Source: Candidatus Fermentibacterota bacterium
GTDB lineage: Bacteria; Fermentibacterota; Fermentibacteria; Fermentibacterales; JCC-6
Direction: 5' to 3'
Length of the DNA: 35,340 nt
NCBI GenBank assembly: GCA_030592645.1
Contig: JAUVIR010000034.1
Span: 1-35,340 of the forward strand
How positions within the stretch are numbered: position 1 is the stretch's first letter; every line of letters starts with the position of its first letter. Positions 1-8,883 of the stretch are shown one piece after another. The notes below the pieces were generated by a model. It ran no database searches. It was not told the origin of the DNA and was given only the letters and a program-made list of their open reading frames with translations. The translations under genes and the position numbers were made by a program.

Positions 1-135
1 CAGGTTCAGCTGTTTCTTCCTCTGCGGGCTCTTCAGCTTCAGGCTCAGGTTCAGCCGTTTCTTCCTCTGCGGGCTCTTCAGCCTCAGGCTCAGGTTCAGC
101 TGTTTCTTCCTCTGCGGGCTCTTCAGCCTCAGGCT
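1..135. repeat. 45-bp in-frame tandem repeat, three copies visible, continuing to the window edge
   Basis: Copies at 1-45, 46-90 and 91-135 differ at only one or two positions (cagctg/cagccg, agcttc/agcctc). Each encodes a 15-aa acidic unit on the minus strand. Confidence 0.95.
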
Positions 136-1042
136 CAGGTGTGTTGAAAATAGCCTCCAGTGTTTTACCTGATTGGAAAGAGAAGAGCTCTTCTTCATCC
201 TTTTCAGTGGATTCGGTAACAGGAGAGGCTTCTTCCTTCTCCTCCTCAAGTTCTTCAGGTTCCCGAACGGCTTCTGTTACTGGTTCTTCAACCACAGATG
301 ATGTACCGAATATCTCATCAAGGCTTGCAACAGCTTGCTTCTGCCCCTCTTCAACATCAGTGATATCTTCAGAATCAACAAATGCTGACTGCAGGGTCTC
401 GGATGTGGATACACCAATATTCTCCAGCAGTTCTGAAGCATCTTCCAATTCCTCTGCTGAATCACCGGATAACCCGATATTCTTCAGGAGTCTTTCAACA
501 TTTGCCTCTTCATCCTCCGAATCAGCGAATAGCTCCTCAGAAGGGACATCAGGGAACACCTGCATTCCATCCTTGAAGTCGTCCGCTTCCTTATCACTGC
601 CTGTTTCTATGACAACATCATTCTGGCGCTTATCGAAAATGTCTGTAAGGTTTATCCAGTTATCTTTGGTTCTGGTTTCAATGCGCTTGACGGCAACCAT
701 GGCACCATGATGATCTGGTTCATCGTCAAGTACGACAGTGTAATTGTCCATTGCCAGCTGGTACTCTCCAAGTTCTTCAAGTACCTGAGCAAGTTTGAAA
801 TTGTTGGATATGTTTCCTTCGTCGAGCGTTAGGAGTACTTCAAGCTGAGACCTTGCTTCTGACCACAATTCCATGCTCATGCAAGTATCAGCGAGAATAC
901 TCCTGGCTCTTGGCCTGGTAGCGATCAGGGAGATAGCCTTCTTAAGCAGTTCTCTGGCCTGTTCAGGAGAATCCTTAGCCAGATATCCCTCGGCATCCAT
1001 ACACAGAGTATTATAAGTTTCGCCAGTAAATGTATCGGACAT
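1..1042 (-). CDS. TPR-containing protein with acidic, Glu/Pro-rich C-terminal region (C-terminus beyond the left edge)
   Basis: Manual minus-strand translation from ATG at 1042 (MSDTFTGETYNTLCMDAEGYLAKDSPEQARELLKKAISLIATRPRARSILADTCMSMELWSEARSQLEVLL...) stays open to base 1. Upstream GAGGAAAT is a possible RBS. It has TPR-like helices and then EPEAEEPAEEETAEP repeats. Not in the ORF track because it has no stop in the window. Confidence 0.85.
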   Translation of the reverse strand, partial: MSDTFTGETYNTLCMDAEGYLAKDSPEQARELLKKAISLIATRPRARSILADTCMSMELWSEARSQLEVLLTLDEGNISNNFKLAQVLEELGEYQLAMDNYTVVLDDEPDHHGAMVAVKRIETRTKDNWINLTDIFDKRQNDVVIETGSDKEADDFKDGMQVFPDVPSEELFADSEDEEANVERLLKNIGLSGDSAEELEDASELLENIGVSTSETLQSAFVDSEDITDVEEGQKQAVASLDEIFGTSSVVEEPVTEAVREPEELEEEKEEASPVTESTEKDEEELFSFQSGKTLEAIFNTPEPEAEEPAEEETAEPEPEAEEPAEEETAEPEPEAEEPAEEETAEP

Positions 1043-1147
1043 ATTTCCTCCCTGATAAAGCGCTGTATTCGCTGACATAACAGTATTTAAGAAAATCAGT
1101 AACCAACTGATCCTTGAATACCTGTTTCATCGTTATACCAGCCAGTG

Positions 1148-1240
1148 TGGCGGAGAGAGAGGGATTCGAACCCTCGAGAACGAATACACGTCCTACACGG
1201 TTTCCAACCGTGCTCCTTCGACCAGCTCGGACACCTCTCC
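1148..1240 (-). tRNA. tRNA-Ser (GGA anticodon)
   Basis: Reverse complement GGAGAGGTGTCCGAGCTGGTCGAAGGAGCACGGTTGGAAACCGTG...GAGGGTTCGAATCCCTCTCTCTCCGCCA. It has a 7-bp acceptor stem, loop TTGGAAA, a long variable arm, a T arm and encoded CCA. Confidence 0.95.
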
Positions 1241-1309
1241 GCATAGACACTGAATCGCAAGAAAGACCAGCAGCAAAAGTACAAGATTCTGGTGATTCTC
1301 GCACGCTAA

Positions 1310-1338
1310 TTGATAGACAATATTGGAAAAAGTGTCAA
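1310..1338 (-). promoter_or_regulatory. Sigma70-type promoter for tRNA-Ser(GGA)
   Basis: Minus strand TTGACA (1338-1333), 17-nt spacer, TATCAA (1315-1310), about 65 nt upstream of the mature tRNA 5' end. Confidence 0.6.
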
Positions 1339-1356
1339 CTTGCACGCATTCCCGAC

Positions 1357-1375
1357 ATAAAAACCGGGTGCCGGG
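1357..1375 (-). terminator. Weak intrinsic terminator-like hairpin downstream of the DUF3795 gene
   Basis: Minus strand CCGG-CAC-CCGG followed by TTTTTATG. The stem is only 4 bp. Confidence 0.3.
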
Positions 1376-1390
1376 TCTCTATAATCAGCG

Positions 1391-1735
1391 TTACCTTAGT
1401 TTCTCAAGGTTCTGCTTAGCGACAGGAACCAGCTCAAGCAACTCCTTCAGATCAATGCACGGATACTCCACACAGTCAGCGCAGGTAGCAATACTTCGCT
1501 CCACCGCACAGAGGCGTATGGAACACTCGTAACAATGTGAGAAATGGATACCTTCCCTTGATCTGCAGCCCATGCAGTTGATGTCATCTGGACTTATGTC
1601 CGTATTGTATATCTTAGACCACTCCTTCGCGATCTTCTCTTTGGAGTATTCATATCCGCTGAGAGTTGCAAGATATGCTGGACATTCAGCGCAGTTCAAA
1701 CCGCAATAAGCTAACTGAGACATATCATTCCCCAT
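1391..1735 (-). CDS. DUF3795-like Cys-rich protein
   Basis: ORF with MSQLAYCGLNCAECPAYLATLSG...CMGCRSREGIHFSHCYECSIRLCAVERSIATCADCVEYPC, resembling DUF3795 proteins. Confidence 0.75.
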   Translation of the reverse strand: MGNDMSQLAYCGLNCAECPAYLATLSGYEYSKEKIAKEWSKIYNTDISPDDINCMGCRSREGIHFSHCYECSIRLCAVERSIATCADCVEYPCIDLKELLELVPVAKQNLEKLR

Positions 1736-2315
1736 TCTGAAGCCTGTCCCTCAATACATGGACGAACCTGGAAACAGGTAAACCCATTACATTGAAATAG
1801 CATCCTTCAATTCTTTCCACCAGCAAACTCCCATACCCCTGTATACCGTACGCTCCTGCTTTATCAAACGGTTCTCCAGTGGAGATATATGCCTTAATTT
1901 CCTCCGCTCCGAGGTTTCTGAACAAGACTCTGGTCTCTTCGACGAACTGCACATCAATTCCCCGCCGGGGCCACAGTATACAGACTCCACCAAAAACGGA
2001 GTGCCATTCTCCGGACAGCCTGCCAAGCATATCAGCGGCCTGGGCTTCATCACGAGGTTTTCCGAGAAGCTCATCACCCAGGGCAACCATCGTATCAGCG
2101 CCCAGAACAGGATCAGATGAGACAGAGGAGAGAATATTCTCCGCTTTCTTTCTTGCCCAGTACTGAACGATAAAGCCGGGGGATCCATCCATCCGTGTTT
2201 CGATCACATTTCCAGGGGTCTGCACAAACGGTATCCCAGCCATCTCAAGAATGGCTTTCCTTCTAGGAGATTTGCTGGCAAGCACAAGGGGAGAACCTGC
2301 AGGGTACCACCACAT
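1725..2315 (-). CDS. maf: Maf-family nucleotide pyrophosphatase
   Basis: LVLASKSPRRKAILEMAGIPF motif; DPVLGADTMVALGDELLGKPRDEAQAADMLGRLSG; AYGIQGYGSLLVERIEGCYFNVMGLPV. Confidence 0.95.
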   Translation of the reverse strand: MWWYPAGSPLVLASKSPRRKAILEMAGIPFVQTPGNVIETRMDGSPGFIVQYWARKKAENILSSVSSDPVLGADTMVALGDELLGKPRDEAQAADMLGRLSGEWHSVFGGVCILWPRRGIDVQFVEETRVLFRNLGAEEIKAYISTGEPFDKAGAYGIQGYGSLLVERIEGCYFNVMGLPVSRFVHVLRDRLQNGE

Positions 2316-2316
2316 T

Positions 2317-2772
2317 TCAGCCCGATCGTTCGGACGGAGAATCTACCATGATGGTAACCGGTCCATCGTTCACAAGGTCTATTTTCATCATTGCTCCGAA
2401 TACACCGGATCGAATCCTGACCCCCGAATGGGATACGATCTCCAGAAAAAGTTTGTAAAGCAGCTCTGCATTTCCCGGAAGAGCTGCATTCATGAAACTG
2501 GGTCGCCTTCCCTTTCTCGAATCGGCATGCAGTGTGAACTGGCTTACGATCAGTATATCTCCACCAATATCACTCACAGAAAGGTTCATGCTGTTGTTCA
2601 AATCCGGAAATATCCTCAAACCGGTTATTTTCCTCGACATCCATACAAGATCCTCTTCGGTATCCGACTTGCCGAAGCTTACGAGAGCAAGCAATCCGGG
2701 TCCTATTTCACCCACGACATTACCATGTGCTGATACGGATGCTCTGGAAACCCGCTGCAGCAGAGTTTTCAT
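2317..2772 (-). CDS. dtd: D-aminoacyl-tRNA deacylase
   Basis: MKTLLQRVSRASVS...ILIVSQFTLHADSRKGRRPSFMNAA...GVFGAMMKIDLVNDGPVTIMVDS; classic Dtd SQFTL and NDGPVT motifs. Confidence 0.97.
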   Translation of the reverse strand: MKTLLQRVSRASVSAHGNVVGEIGPGLLALVSFGKSDTEEDLVWMSRKITGLRIFPDLNNSMNLSVSDIGGDILIVSQFTLHADSRKGRRPSFMNAALPGNAELLYKLFLEIVSHSGVRIRSGVFGAMMKIDLVNDGPVTIMVDSPSERSG

Positions 2773-3260
2773 ATACTGCTTTCGTCATCCGGACTGTCCA
2801 ATTCCTCATGGATGGAACCCGGAATACCAGCAGCTAAGGCGATAACTGTTCCGGCGATACTGCCAAGGGCAACAGGCAGACCTGCAAGCTGAAGGTATCT
2901 TCCCAGCCTCAGGCGCCTCACGGATCTTGTTCGGTAAGCTGCAAGGCGCATAACAGATCCACAGGCAAATAGAACCAAACCTGTCCAACGGAAAACCCAT
3001 GGTGATCCGTATGTGGTCAGCTCCAGAAGGAAGCTGTCGACAGCACTGACTAGCAGAACAGCATAGAAAACCGTATAGGGGAGGCTGGCAGAGCCCCCCC
3101 TGTACTTCGATTCAGATGCGCTCCAGAAAAGGTAAAGCAGCACGGTGGCTCCGCATATCTGGAAATCCCTCGAATCCAATGGCAGAGCGGAGGGGTCAAT
3201 TATGCCCAGTATCCACAGGACACCTATCAGAGCCAGTACTGCTATTGACCGGAAAATCAT
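2769..3260 (-). CDS. Hypothetical polytopic membrane protein (possibly isoprenylcysteine methyltransferase-like)
   Basis: Several hydrophobic segments; ORF overlaps the dtd start by 4 nt. The family resemblance is only suggestive. Confidence 0.6.
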   Translation of the reverse strand: MIFRSIAVLALIGVLWILGIIDPSALPLDSRDFQICGATVLLYLFWSASESKYRGGSASLPYTVFYAVLLVSAVDSFLLELTTYGSPWVFRWTGLVLFACGSVMRLAAYRTRSVRRLRLGRYLQLAGLPVALGSIAGTVIALAAGIPGSIHEELDSPDDESSI

Positions 3261-3265
3261 GAGTT

Positions 3266-4510
3266 TTAAAGAACCCCGAACCAGTCATCTTCGCCGGGAG
3301 TACCGCCAAGACCGTTATTGTCGCCATCAAACAGGTTCCCATACTCATCACTAACATTGCACGAAATGAAAAGCCTGACTGTCCCCTCGGGATAGCGCTG
3401 AAGCAGGCAGTTAACCGCCGACGGGTCCGCGCCGGTCTCGAAAGTGAGGGGAATGGAACCGTTATCATCGGTTACCTGAATGTTGGCGGCAATGAATGTT
3501 GCATCATCCATGACCACATCATCACCGGTCAGGCTCTGTTCAAATTCTATGCGGACGGAAGTGTTTCCGGGCAGTAGATATGCTGTAGATAGAGCCGAGG
3601 GTGTGCCGTGGGTCGTGGAATCGTCTATGAGCTGGAAATCCCATACGAAATCCGGCTCGTTGGGCCATACGTAACCGTCACCGTTAGTATCGAGCAGGTT
3701 CCCTGATTCATCCGTAATCTGCGCGGACAACCTTACTGTGTATCTGGTTCCGTAGGAGAGATCATTCACAGTTACGGTGTAAATCTCGGTACCAGTTGCA
3801 GCTAATATTTCGAGATCTATAGAAGTCGAATCCGAAGTTCTCACCAGAGTGAAATTGTTGAGATTAAGCTGCGAAACATCAATTGGTCCGTTAGTAAAGT
3901 AAGCTCTTGGATTGGGTCTGATGAGAATTACACCACCTGTCCTGGGATAGTGGTTCTCAATACTCGGAGGAGTAATATCCCGCATTGCTGCAGACCCGGC
4001 AAAAAATGTGGCCAGTCTATCATCCCATGGTGATCCGTCAAACAATGCGTTGTGATTAGGGTCCAGCTCGTTTCCAGTGATATCCCGGATACTACCGGCG
4101 GTAACGGTAAGAAGGTACGCCGTATCATCGGAGAATGTCCCGACCAGAACAGCTGTACCATCCTCGGGATAGTAGCTGATACTCTCGAATTGAACTGAGC
4201 CTGTCCCCGGATCCGTTTCAACCATCTCGAAAGATGAGGCAATAACTGTTGAAGGATCGATATCCTTGTCAAAGCTCAGTATCACCGCATCCTGAATACC
4301 ATTTCTCTCTGGATCCAGGTCACTGAACTGAGAACTGCCGAATCCCCCGCTTTCCGTACCGACCATATCGATATGCGGATGTTCGTTTCCGCCTTCCCAC
4401 TGCACTTGGGAATCGGCTTTAAAGGGATTGTCCTGCACGCACCCCAGAAGAAGCAGGAGTAAAATTGAAATCCCTGCTGTTATCCTTTTCATAGTATATC
4501 CTTCTTTCAT
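3266..4510 (-). CDS. Lipoprotein with repeated Big_5/SbsA-type Ig-like domains and Asp-rich loops
   Basis: Lipobox LLLLLLGC after an N-terminal Lys/Arg. Repeated 'VILSFDKDIDPSTV...YLLTVTAGSIRDITGNELDPN' type modules. Likely start is the internal MKRITAG. Confidence 0.75.
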   Translation of the reverse strand: MKEGYTMKRITAGISILLLLLLGCVQDNPFKADSQVQWEGGNEHPHIDMVGTESGGFGSSQFSDLDPERNGIQDAVILSFDKDIDPSTVIASSFEMVETDPGTGSVQFESISYYPEDGTAVLVGTFSDDTAYLLTVTAGSIRDITGNELDPNHNALFDGSPWDDRLATFFAGSAAMRDITPPSIENHYPRTGGVILIRPNPRAYFTNGPIDVSQLNLNNFTLVRTSDSTSIDLEILAATGTEIYTVTVNDLSYGTRYTVRLSAQITDESGNLLDTNGDGYVWPNEPDFVWDFQLIDDSTTHGTPSALSTAYLLPGNTSVRIEFEQSLTGDDVVMDDATFIAANIQVTDDNGSIPLTFETGADPSAVNCLLQRYPEGTVRLFISCNVSDEYGNLFDGDNNGLGGTPGEDDWFGVL

Positions 4511-4513
4511 TAA

Positions 4514-6217
4514 CTAGAAAGACAGCGTTGCTGAAAGGCGCCACTGGTTCAAACTGTCTCCAAGACCCATCAGATCGATCTGAATATGATCGTTAGGTGT
4601 ATAGCCAACTCCATATGAGTAAGGTATTTCCGTATAGTCATCATCGGTTTCCACAAGAGTTCCGTCTATCGTTTCAAACGGACTTTCTATGAACTGATCT
4701 TCGGAGCCATCACCGTAAACAACATGTGTAACAATTGGTGACGCTTCGATCAATGATGTGGTTTCGGTTTCCTTCTCCCAAACAAATGCAGGACTTGCTC
4801 CCAGCCGTGCACAGACTTTCGGGAGAACTTCAAACTCAAGCCCTACAGGAATGGATATCCTGGTGATACTCTCCGTTGCAATGGTCTCATCCGTCTGACT
4901 CCATGTGGTAGTAGATACGTAATCGTCCGGATCGGCGAACTCATCGTCTCCGTCGGAGTAAGTCAGGACATCGATATTGCCCGATTCGTTCCAGACGGTA
5001 TTGCTGAGATCATGCTTAAAGAATCCCATTCCCATGCTGATGGTGAATCTCTCGGAAGGATCAAATGTCAGTTTGGTTCCGAAAGCGAAGAGATCATCAC
5101 TGATATCGATCTCGGTACCGCCGGAGCCGTTCATATCGGTAATCGTGGAATCGATGAGTGATACTATCGAAACGATAACGGTTGCATCAGTACTGATCGA
5201 ATACTGATCCGAACTTCCGCTCAGGCTTGCTGTGTAATACCCTCCCGAGGTTTCCAGAATCCAGTTATCATCAAGCCTGTAAGCCATGTTCAGGCCACCA
5301 CCGAATCTGCTTCCTCCAGGTGAAACCGAATAATTTTCCGACTGGCTAAATGTTTCGTAATCGTATACTCCGATTTGTCCGGGAAGAAAATCTTCGGTAC
5401 CTGCAATGTCAGCCTCGTAGGAAATGTCCGATGAAATGGACGTGAATAAGAACATCCCGCCGATATCCATCATATCTGTTACTGCAGATGTGGCTGAAAC
5501 GGCTACTTCTATACTGCTTCTGTCATCCTTTGCGAATCCTTCTCCACTTGAATCCAGGGTATAGGTTTCAACACCGGTTACAAGATTGGAATCGGCGATG
5601 GAGATGGATCTGTTATCATCCTCATCCAGAACTTCTGTACTGTTGGTCGTATAGGATACCCCAAGGCCGATTCGAAGTGTTTCACTAACTTCGTAAGCAC
5701 CGTAAACACCAGCTGACGTCAGAGATGAATCGGTTCTTGCCTCGGCTGTTTCGTGTACGGTATGCCTTGAATCAAGTGTTCCGTCACCGTTGGTGTCGAT
5801 ATACTCCGACCAGGTCCCCTCCACTGTACCCTCTCCGGAAACGTAAGGTACGCCTCCCGCTCCGAGGAGCGTGATCTCATTAAAGAACCTTTCATTCATA
5901 AATTCAGTGAGAACACCGAATCCGAAAGATGCTTCGAGCGGCACGTAGCTTCCGCCCAGCAGAAAGCTCCCTCTGGTATCATCAGTTTCATCAAAAACCA
6001 GATCCGTACCTGTTGAAAGGTTTGAAAGTCCTGTATAAACCCTAATACCCTCCACCTCAAGCAGTCTGTCAGGTACAGGCTGCGTGAACAGCATGCCCCC
6101 GAACCATCGATCAAGACCATCAAGGATCAATCCGCCTGTAGACAGTGATCTGAATGTCTGAGGCTGAGCGAAAGTGACCGCACTGATCACTATCACCAGT
6201 AAAGCCAGTATTTTCAT
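4514..6217 (-). CDS. Predicted outer-membrane beta-barrel protein
   Basis: Signal peptide MKILALLVIVISAVTFAQPQ (start placed at the internal ATG, 6217), alternating amphipathic strands, C-terminal ...LSATLSF ending in Phe. Confidence 0.75.
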   Translation of the reverse strand: MKILALLVIVISAVTFAQPQTFRSLSTGGLILDGLDRWFGGMLFTQPVPDRLLEVEGIRVYTGLSNLSTGTDLVFDETDDTRGSFLLGGSYVPLEASFGFGVLTEFMNERFFNEITLLGAGGVPYVSGEGTVEGTWSEYIDTNGDGTLDSRHTVHETAEARTDSSLTSAGVYGAYEVSETLRIGLGVSYTTNSTEVLDEDDNRSISIADSNLVTGVETYTLDSSGEGFAKDDRSSIEVAVSATSAVTDMMDIGGMFLFTSISSDISYEADIAGTEDFLPGQIGVYDYETFSQSENYSVSPGGSRFGGGLNMAYRLDDNWILETSGGYYTASLSGSSDQYSISTDATVIVSIVSLIDSTITDMNGSGGTEIDISDDLFAFGTKLTFDPSERFTISMGMGFFKHDLSNTVWNESGNIDVLTYSDGDDEFADPDDYVSTTTWSQTDETIATESITRISIPVGLEFEVLPKVCARLGASPAFVWEKETETTSLIEASPIVTHVVYGDGSEDQFIESPFETIDGTLVETDDDYTEIPYSYGVGYTPNDHIQIDLMGLGDSLNQWRLSATLSF

Positions 6218-6281
6218 GTTTTCCCCCTCTGTCAGTTTTGAATTCAACAATGAACGAATCGAAAGTGCAGCCTGGATCGAT

Positions 6282-8156
6282 CTATCTAACCAGGGAGCAT
6301 TTCAGTAGATCTACGTTATCACCTGTTCTCAGAAAGACAATATATACACCGGATGAAGCTGGACTGCCATCATCGCATGTTCCATCCCAGTGAAATGCCT
6401 CGCCCGGAAGCGGTGCTCTGAATGAACCGGGGCCGATACCCCTTCTTTCCGATTTGTATATCATATGTCCGGTGAGATCGAATACCGTCAGCTCAGCATC
6501 AATCGGACCATCCATAAGATCGAAACCGATGTAAACATCTTCAGTTGAAGGATTGGGATAGATAGAGGGGGTGGATGCGCAAAGTGTCTGATCCACAAAT
6601 ATCTCTATTTCCACTCCTTCAGCAGAGAGGGTACCGGTTACAGGTATCAGGTAACCGCTCCCTCCGCCATCACTTAAGGTGAACTCACCGAGTTTGCCGG
6701 GGTAGAAAGCAAACCATCCGGATTGATTGGTCTCGATCAGGTATAGAGAATCACCCATGATGAGTGTCAGCGGATACTCGGGCATATACTCTCCATTGAG
6801 GCTGGATCTTACCGATCCTGTCACGGAATGATATTTCAGAGCAGCAAAGGCGTTAATGATGCCGTATCCTGCGCTGTTATCCGGGGAATTGCTTTGAGAA
6901 GCGGTTAATCGAAGTATTTCCATGATCTCTATCATTGACCACTCCGGATGAGCCCCGGATACAGCCGCCGCCGCGGAGGACACAAGGGGCGCTGCGAAGG
7001 AGGTACCATCTCCCTGGGAGAATCCGGATGTGCCCTGAAATGCTAGACTTACGTTATCGCCAAGAGCACAGGCGTCAGGCTTTATCCGTCCATCGAATGT
7101 TGGACCTCTTGAGGAGAACTGAGTAACACCTCCGCCTGCATCAACGGCTCCCACAGCGAATACTGAATCACCATCGGATGGCGCCATAAGGGTACCCGGT
7201 TCGGGGCCCGAATTGCCTATGGCGTTAAAAACCACCATCCCTCGTGATGCAGCCGCATCGGCAGCTATGGTTGTTACAGCCGTATTGCCGTCAAGATCGG
7301 GGTAGGTGTACCAGTCAATATATGCAAGAGAACTGCTGACGATATCACCGCCGTTCAGTTCGATCCATTCAAGACCCTGAACCCAGTAATCCTCCTCAGC
7401 CTGGTATTCATCGCTGATATCCTCTGTTTTCGCGAGGATGAACGATGCATCTGGAATACCGCCGCAGAACGCATCCTCAACATAACCTCCGAGGATCGAT
7501 AAAACCGCTGTGCCATGATCCGACTGACCGGGCGGATCACCCGGCTGCTGCGAGGGGTCACCGTCATCGTCTACAAAATCGTACATAAGAAGAATTGCTA
7601 TATTGCTGAATACATCATGAGTAAGGTTGAAGCCAGAATCGAGAACGCCGACAACAACACCCTCCCCTGTCCAGCCGCGGCTGTGGAGTTCATCAAGTCC
7701 TATCTGCTCAAGCTGGGCCGCAGTAACTCCCGCAGAATTCCCCGGGTAAGCATGGAATTCGGGCGTACGGAATGTGCTGGAGGCTACAGGACGAACATGA
7801 TCAACAAAAGGCAGAGCCAGAATCTCCTCAAAGCTGCCGCCTTCGGTATTTATGCTGACAGCGTTCAGGTACCTTGACTCTGTTCTGACTTCCGCTGCGA
7901 AAGGCAGATCGGCCACCTGTTCCACATAGCCCGACCATGGCTCAAGGTCCAGTTCATCCGCTTTGAAAAGATCGCTTGCAATCCGTCTTTCGTAAGACGG
8001 GGCATTCAGCAGTTCGCTGGATCTGGCTTCAAGCCTGTAATCAAGATCGGGACCCCGATCGGAAAAGAAGACCCACCATGCTCCGGAGGGGATTGAACTG
8101 ATCGAGATCAGAATACTGCTTAACAGTATCAGATGAATATTCACTGCAGGCTGCAA
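6282..8156 (-). CDS. Subtilisin-like (S8) serine protease with C-terminal T9SS/FlgD-like sorting domain
   Basis: Catalytic segments VVGVLDSGF (Asp), SDHGTAVLSILGG (His), NAIGNSG (oxyanion Asn), DGTSFAAPLVSSAAA (Ser). Tail YPNPSTEDVYIGF...VFDLTGHMIYK...WDGTCDDGSPASSGVYIVFLRTG...LVR. Confidence 0.93.
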   Translation of the reverse strand: MQPAVNIHLILLSSILISISSIPSGAWWVFFSDRGPDLDYRLEARSSELLNAPSYERRIASDLFKADELDLEPWSGYVEQVADLPFAAEVRTESRYLNAVSINTEGGSFEEILALPFVDHVRPVASSTFRTPEFHAYPGNSAGVTAAQLEQIGLDELHSRGWTGEGVVVGVLDSGFNLTHDVFSNIAILLMYDFVDDDGDPSQQPGDPPGQSDHGTAVLSILGGYVEDAFCGGIPDASFILAKTEDISDEYQAEEDYWVQGLEWIELNGGDIVSSSLAYIDWYTYPDLDGNTAVTTIAADAAASRGMVVFNAIGNSGPEPGTLMAPSDGDSVFAVGAVDAGGGVTQFSSRGPTFDGRIKPDACALGDNVSLAFQGTSGFSQGDGTSFAAPLVSSAAAAVSGAHPEWSMIEIMEILRLTASQSNSPDNSAGYGIINAFAALKYHSVTGSVRSSLNGEYMPEYPLTLIMGDSLYLIETNQSGWFAFYPGKLGEFTLSDGGGSGYLIPVTGTLSAEGVEIEIFVDQTLCASTPSIYPNPSTEDVYIGFDLMDGPIDAELTVFDLTGHMIYKSERRGIGPGSFRAPLPGEAFHWDGTCDDGSPASSGVYIVFLRTGDNVDLLKCSLVR

Positions 8157-8162
8157 TCAGGA

Positions 8163-8759
8163 TTAAGTATCTGAGAGATCCCACCACTGCCATATATACC
8201 ATTCACCAGTGGAATCCTCGCGGCAGACGAAGAAAGCTGAACCGGATGCCCTGTATCCTTCGGAATGAGCCGCATTCGTATACACTTTGAGATCGAAGGT
8301 TCGCGGCAGCTGCAGTGATAATCCGGTGGAATCACCAGTCCAGGTGCTCTGCTGCGTTCCCGCAAGATTGAGCTCTATTGAAGATACATTATTAAACATC
8401 AGGATATGAAATGCTTCCTCCAGATCCAGACCCCAGTATTCATCTATTATGCCATCGCCATTGTAATCATCCCAGTCGATCTCCTGAAGATGAAACTCAA
8501 AATCATCTCTGAAACAATCAAGGTAATGGCCGATATCACGGCTGATATATGCGTATTCAAGGTTCTCAAGAGCTTTGTAAGCGCTGTCAACGGGAACATG
8601 ATACTGCACGGGCGGGGGGCCTGGTTCAGAATCGGGAGAGAACGGATTCCAGCATCCTGAAACGATAATTGCTGTAATAACTGCAGATACTATAAGTGTA
8701 TTTATGCGGATATTTCGAGTCATAATATTCTTTTTGTCCTTGCTCATAAGTGAATGCAC
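8163..8759 (-). CDS. Small lipoprotein, possible NTF2/SnoaL-like fold
   Basis: Lipobox IIVSGC in MTRNIRINTLIVSAVITAIIVSGCWNPFSPD. 'AYKALENLEYAYISRDIGHYLDCFRDDFEFHL' resembles NTF2-like N-termini. The start may be the internal MTRN. Confidence 0.65.
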   Translation of the reverse strand: MHSLMSKDKKNIMTRNIRINTLIVSAVITAIIVSGCWNPFSPDSEPGPPPVQYHVPVDSAYKALENLEYAYISRDIGHYLDCFRDDFEFHLQEIDWDDYNGDGIIDEYWGLDLEEAFHILMFNNVSSIELNLAGTQQSTWTGDSTGLSLQLPRTFDLKVYTNAAHSEGYRASGSAFFVCREDSTGEWYIWQWWDLSDT

Positions 8760-8793
8760 CTCCGATTCATAATGGTACTAACACCACAATAGG

Positions 8794-8822
8794 AAAATTG
8801 TTCCAGAACGGCCTTCCGTCAA
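8794..8822 (-). promoter_or_regulatory. Putative promoter upstream of the small lipoprotein gene
   Basis: Minus strand TTGACG-N17-AATTTT; similar to the element at 13327-13355. Confidence 0.35.
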
Positions 8823-8883
8823 GGACAAATGAAATCAGTTGACGATAGCACCGGATGTCGTCATTTTCAATCAGGAGGACTCA

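Noticed and set aside
1-135. CRISPR array
   Set aside because: The 45-bp units are contiguous with no unique spacers and are in-frame coding repeats.
141-710. 189-aa Ser-rich plus-strand ORF
   Set aside because: It is the antisense shadow of the Glu/Asp-rich TPR protein on the minus strand (GAA/GAG read as TTC/CTC; low complexity).
1011-1419. Small ORFs overlapping the tRNA-Ser(GGA) gene on both strands
   Set aside because: They run through a well-folded tRNA and its promoter, with no RBS or homology signature.
2251-2733. 160-aa plus-strand ORF across dtd
   Set aside because: It is antisense to an unambiguous Dtd gene and shows no family features.
2769-3260. Confident call as isoprenylcysteine methyltransferase
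   Set aside because: Only a loose hydrophobic pattern and a 'GxxxRLAAYRT' stretch were seen. No conserved catalytic signature could be verified by eye.
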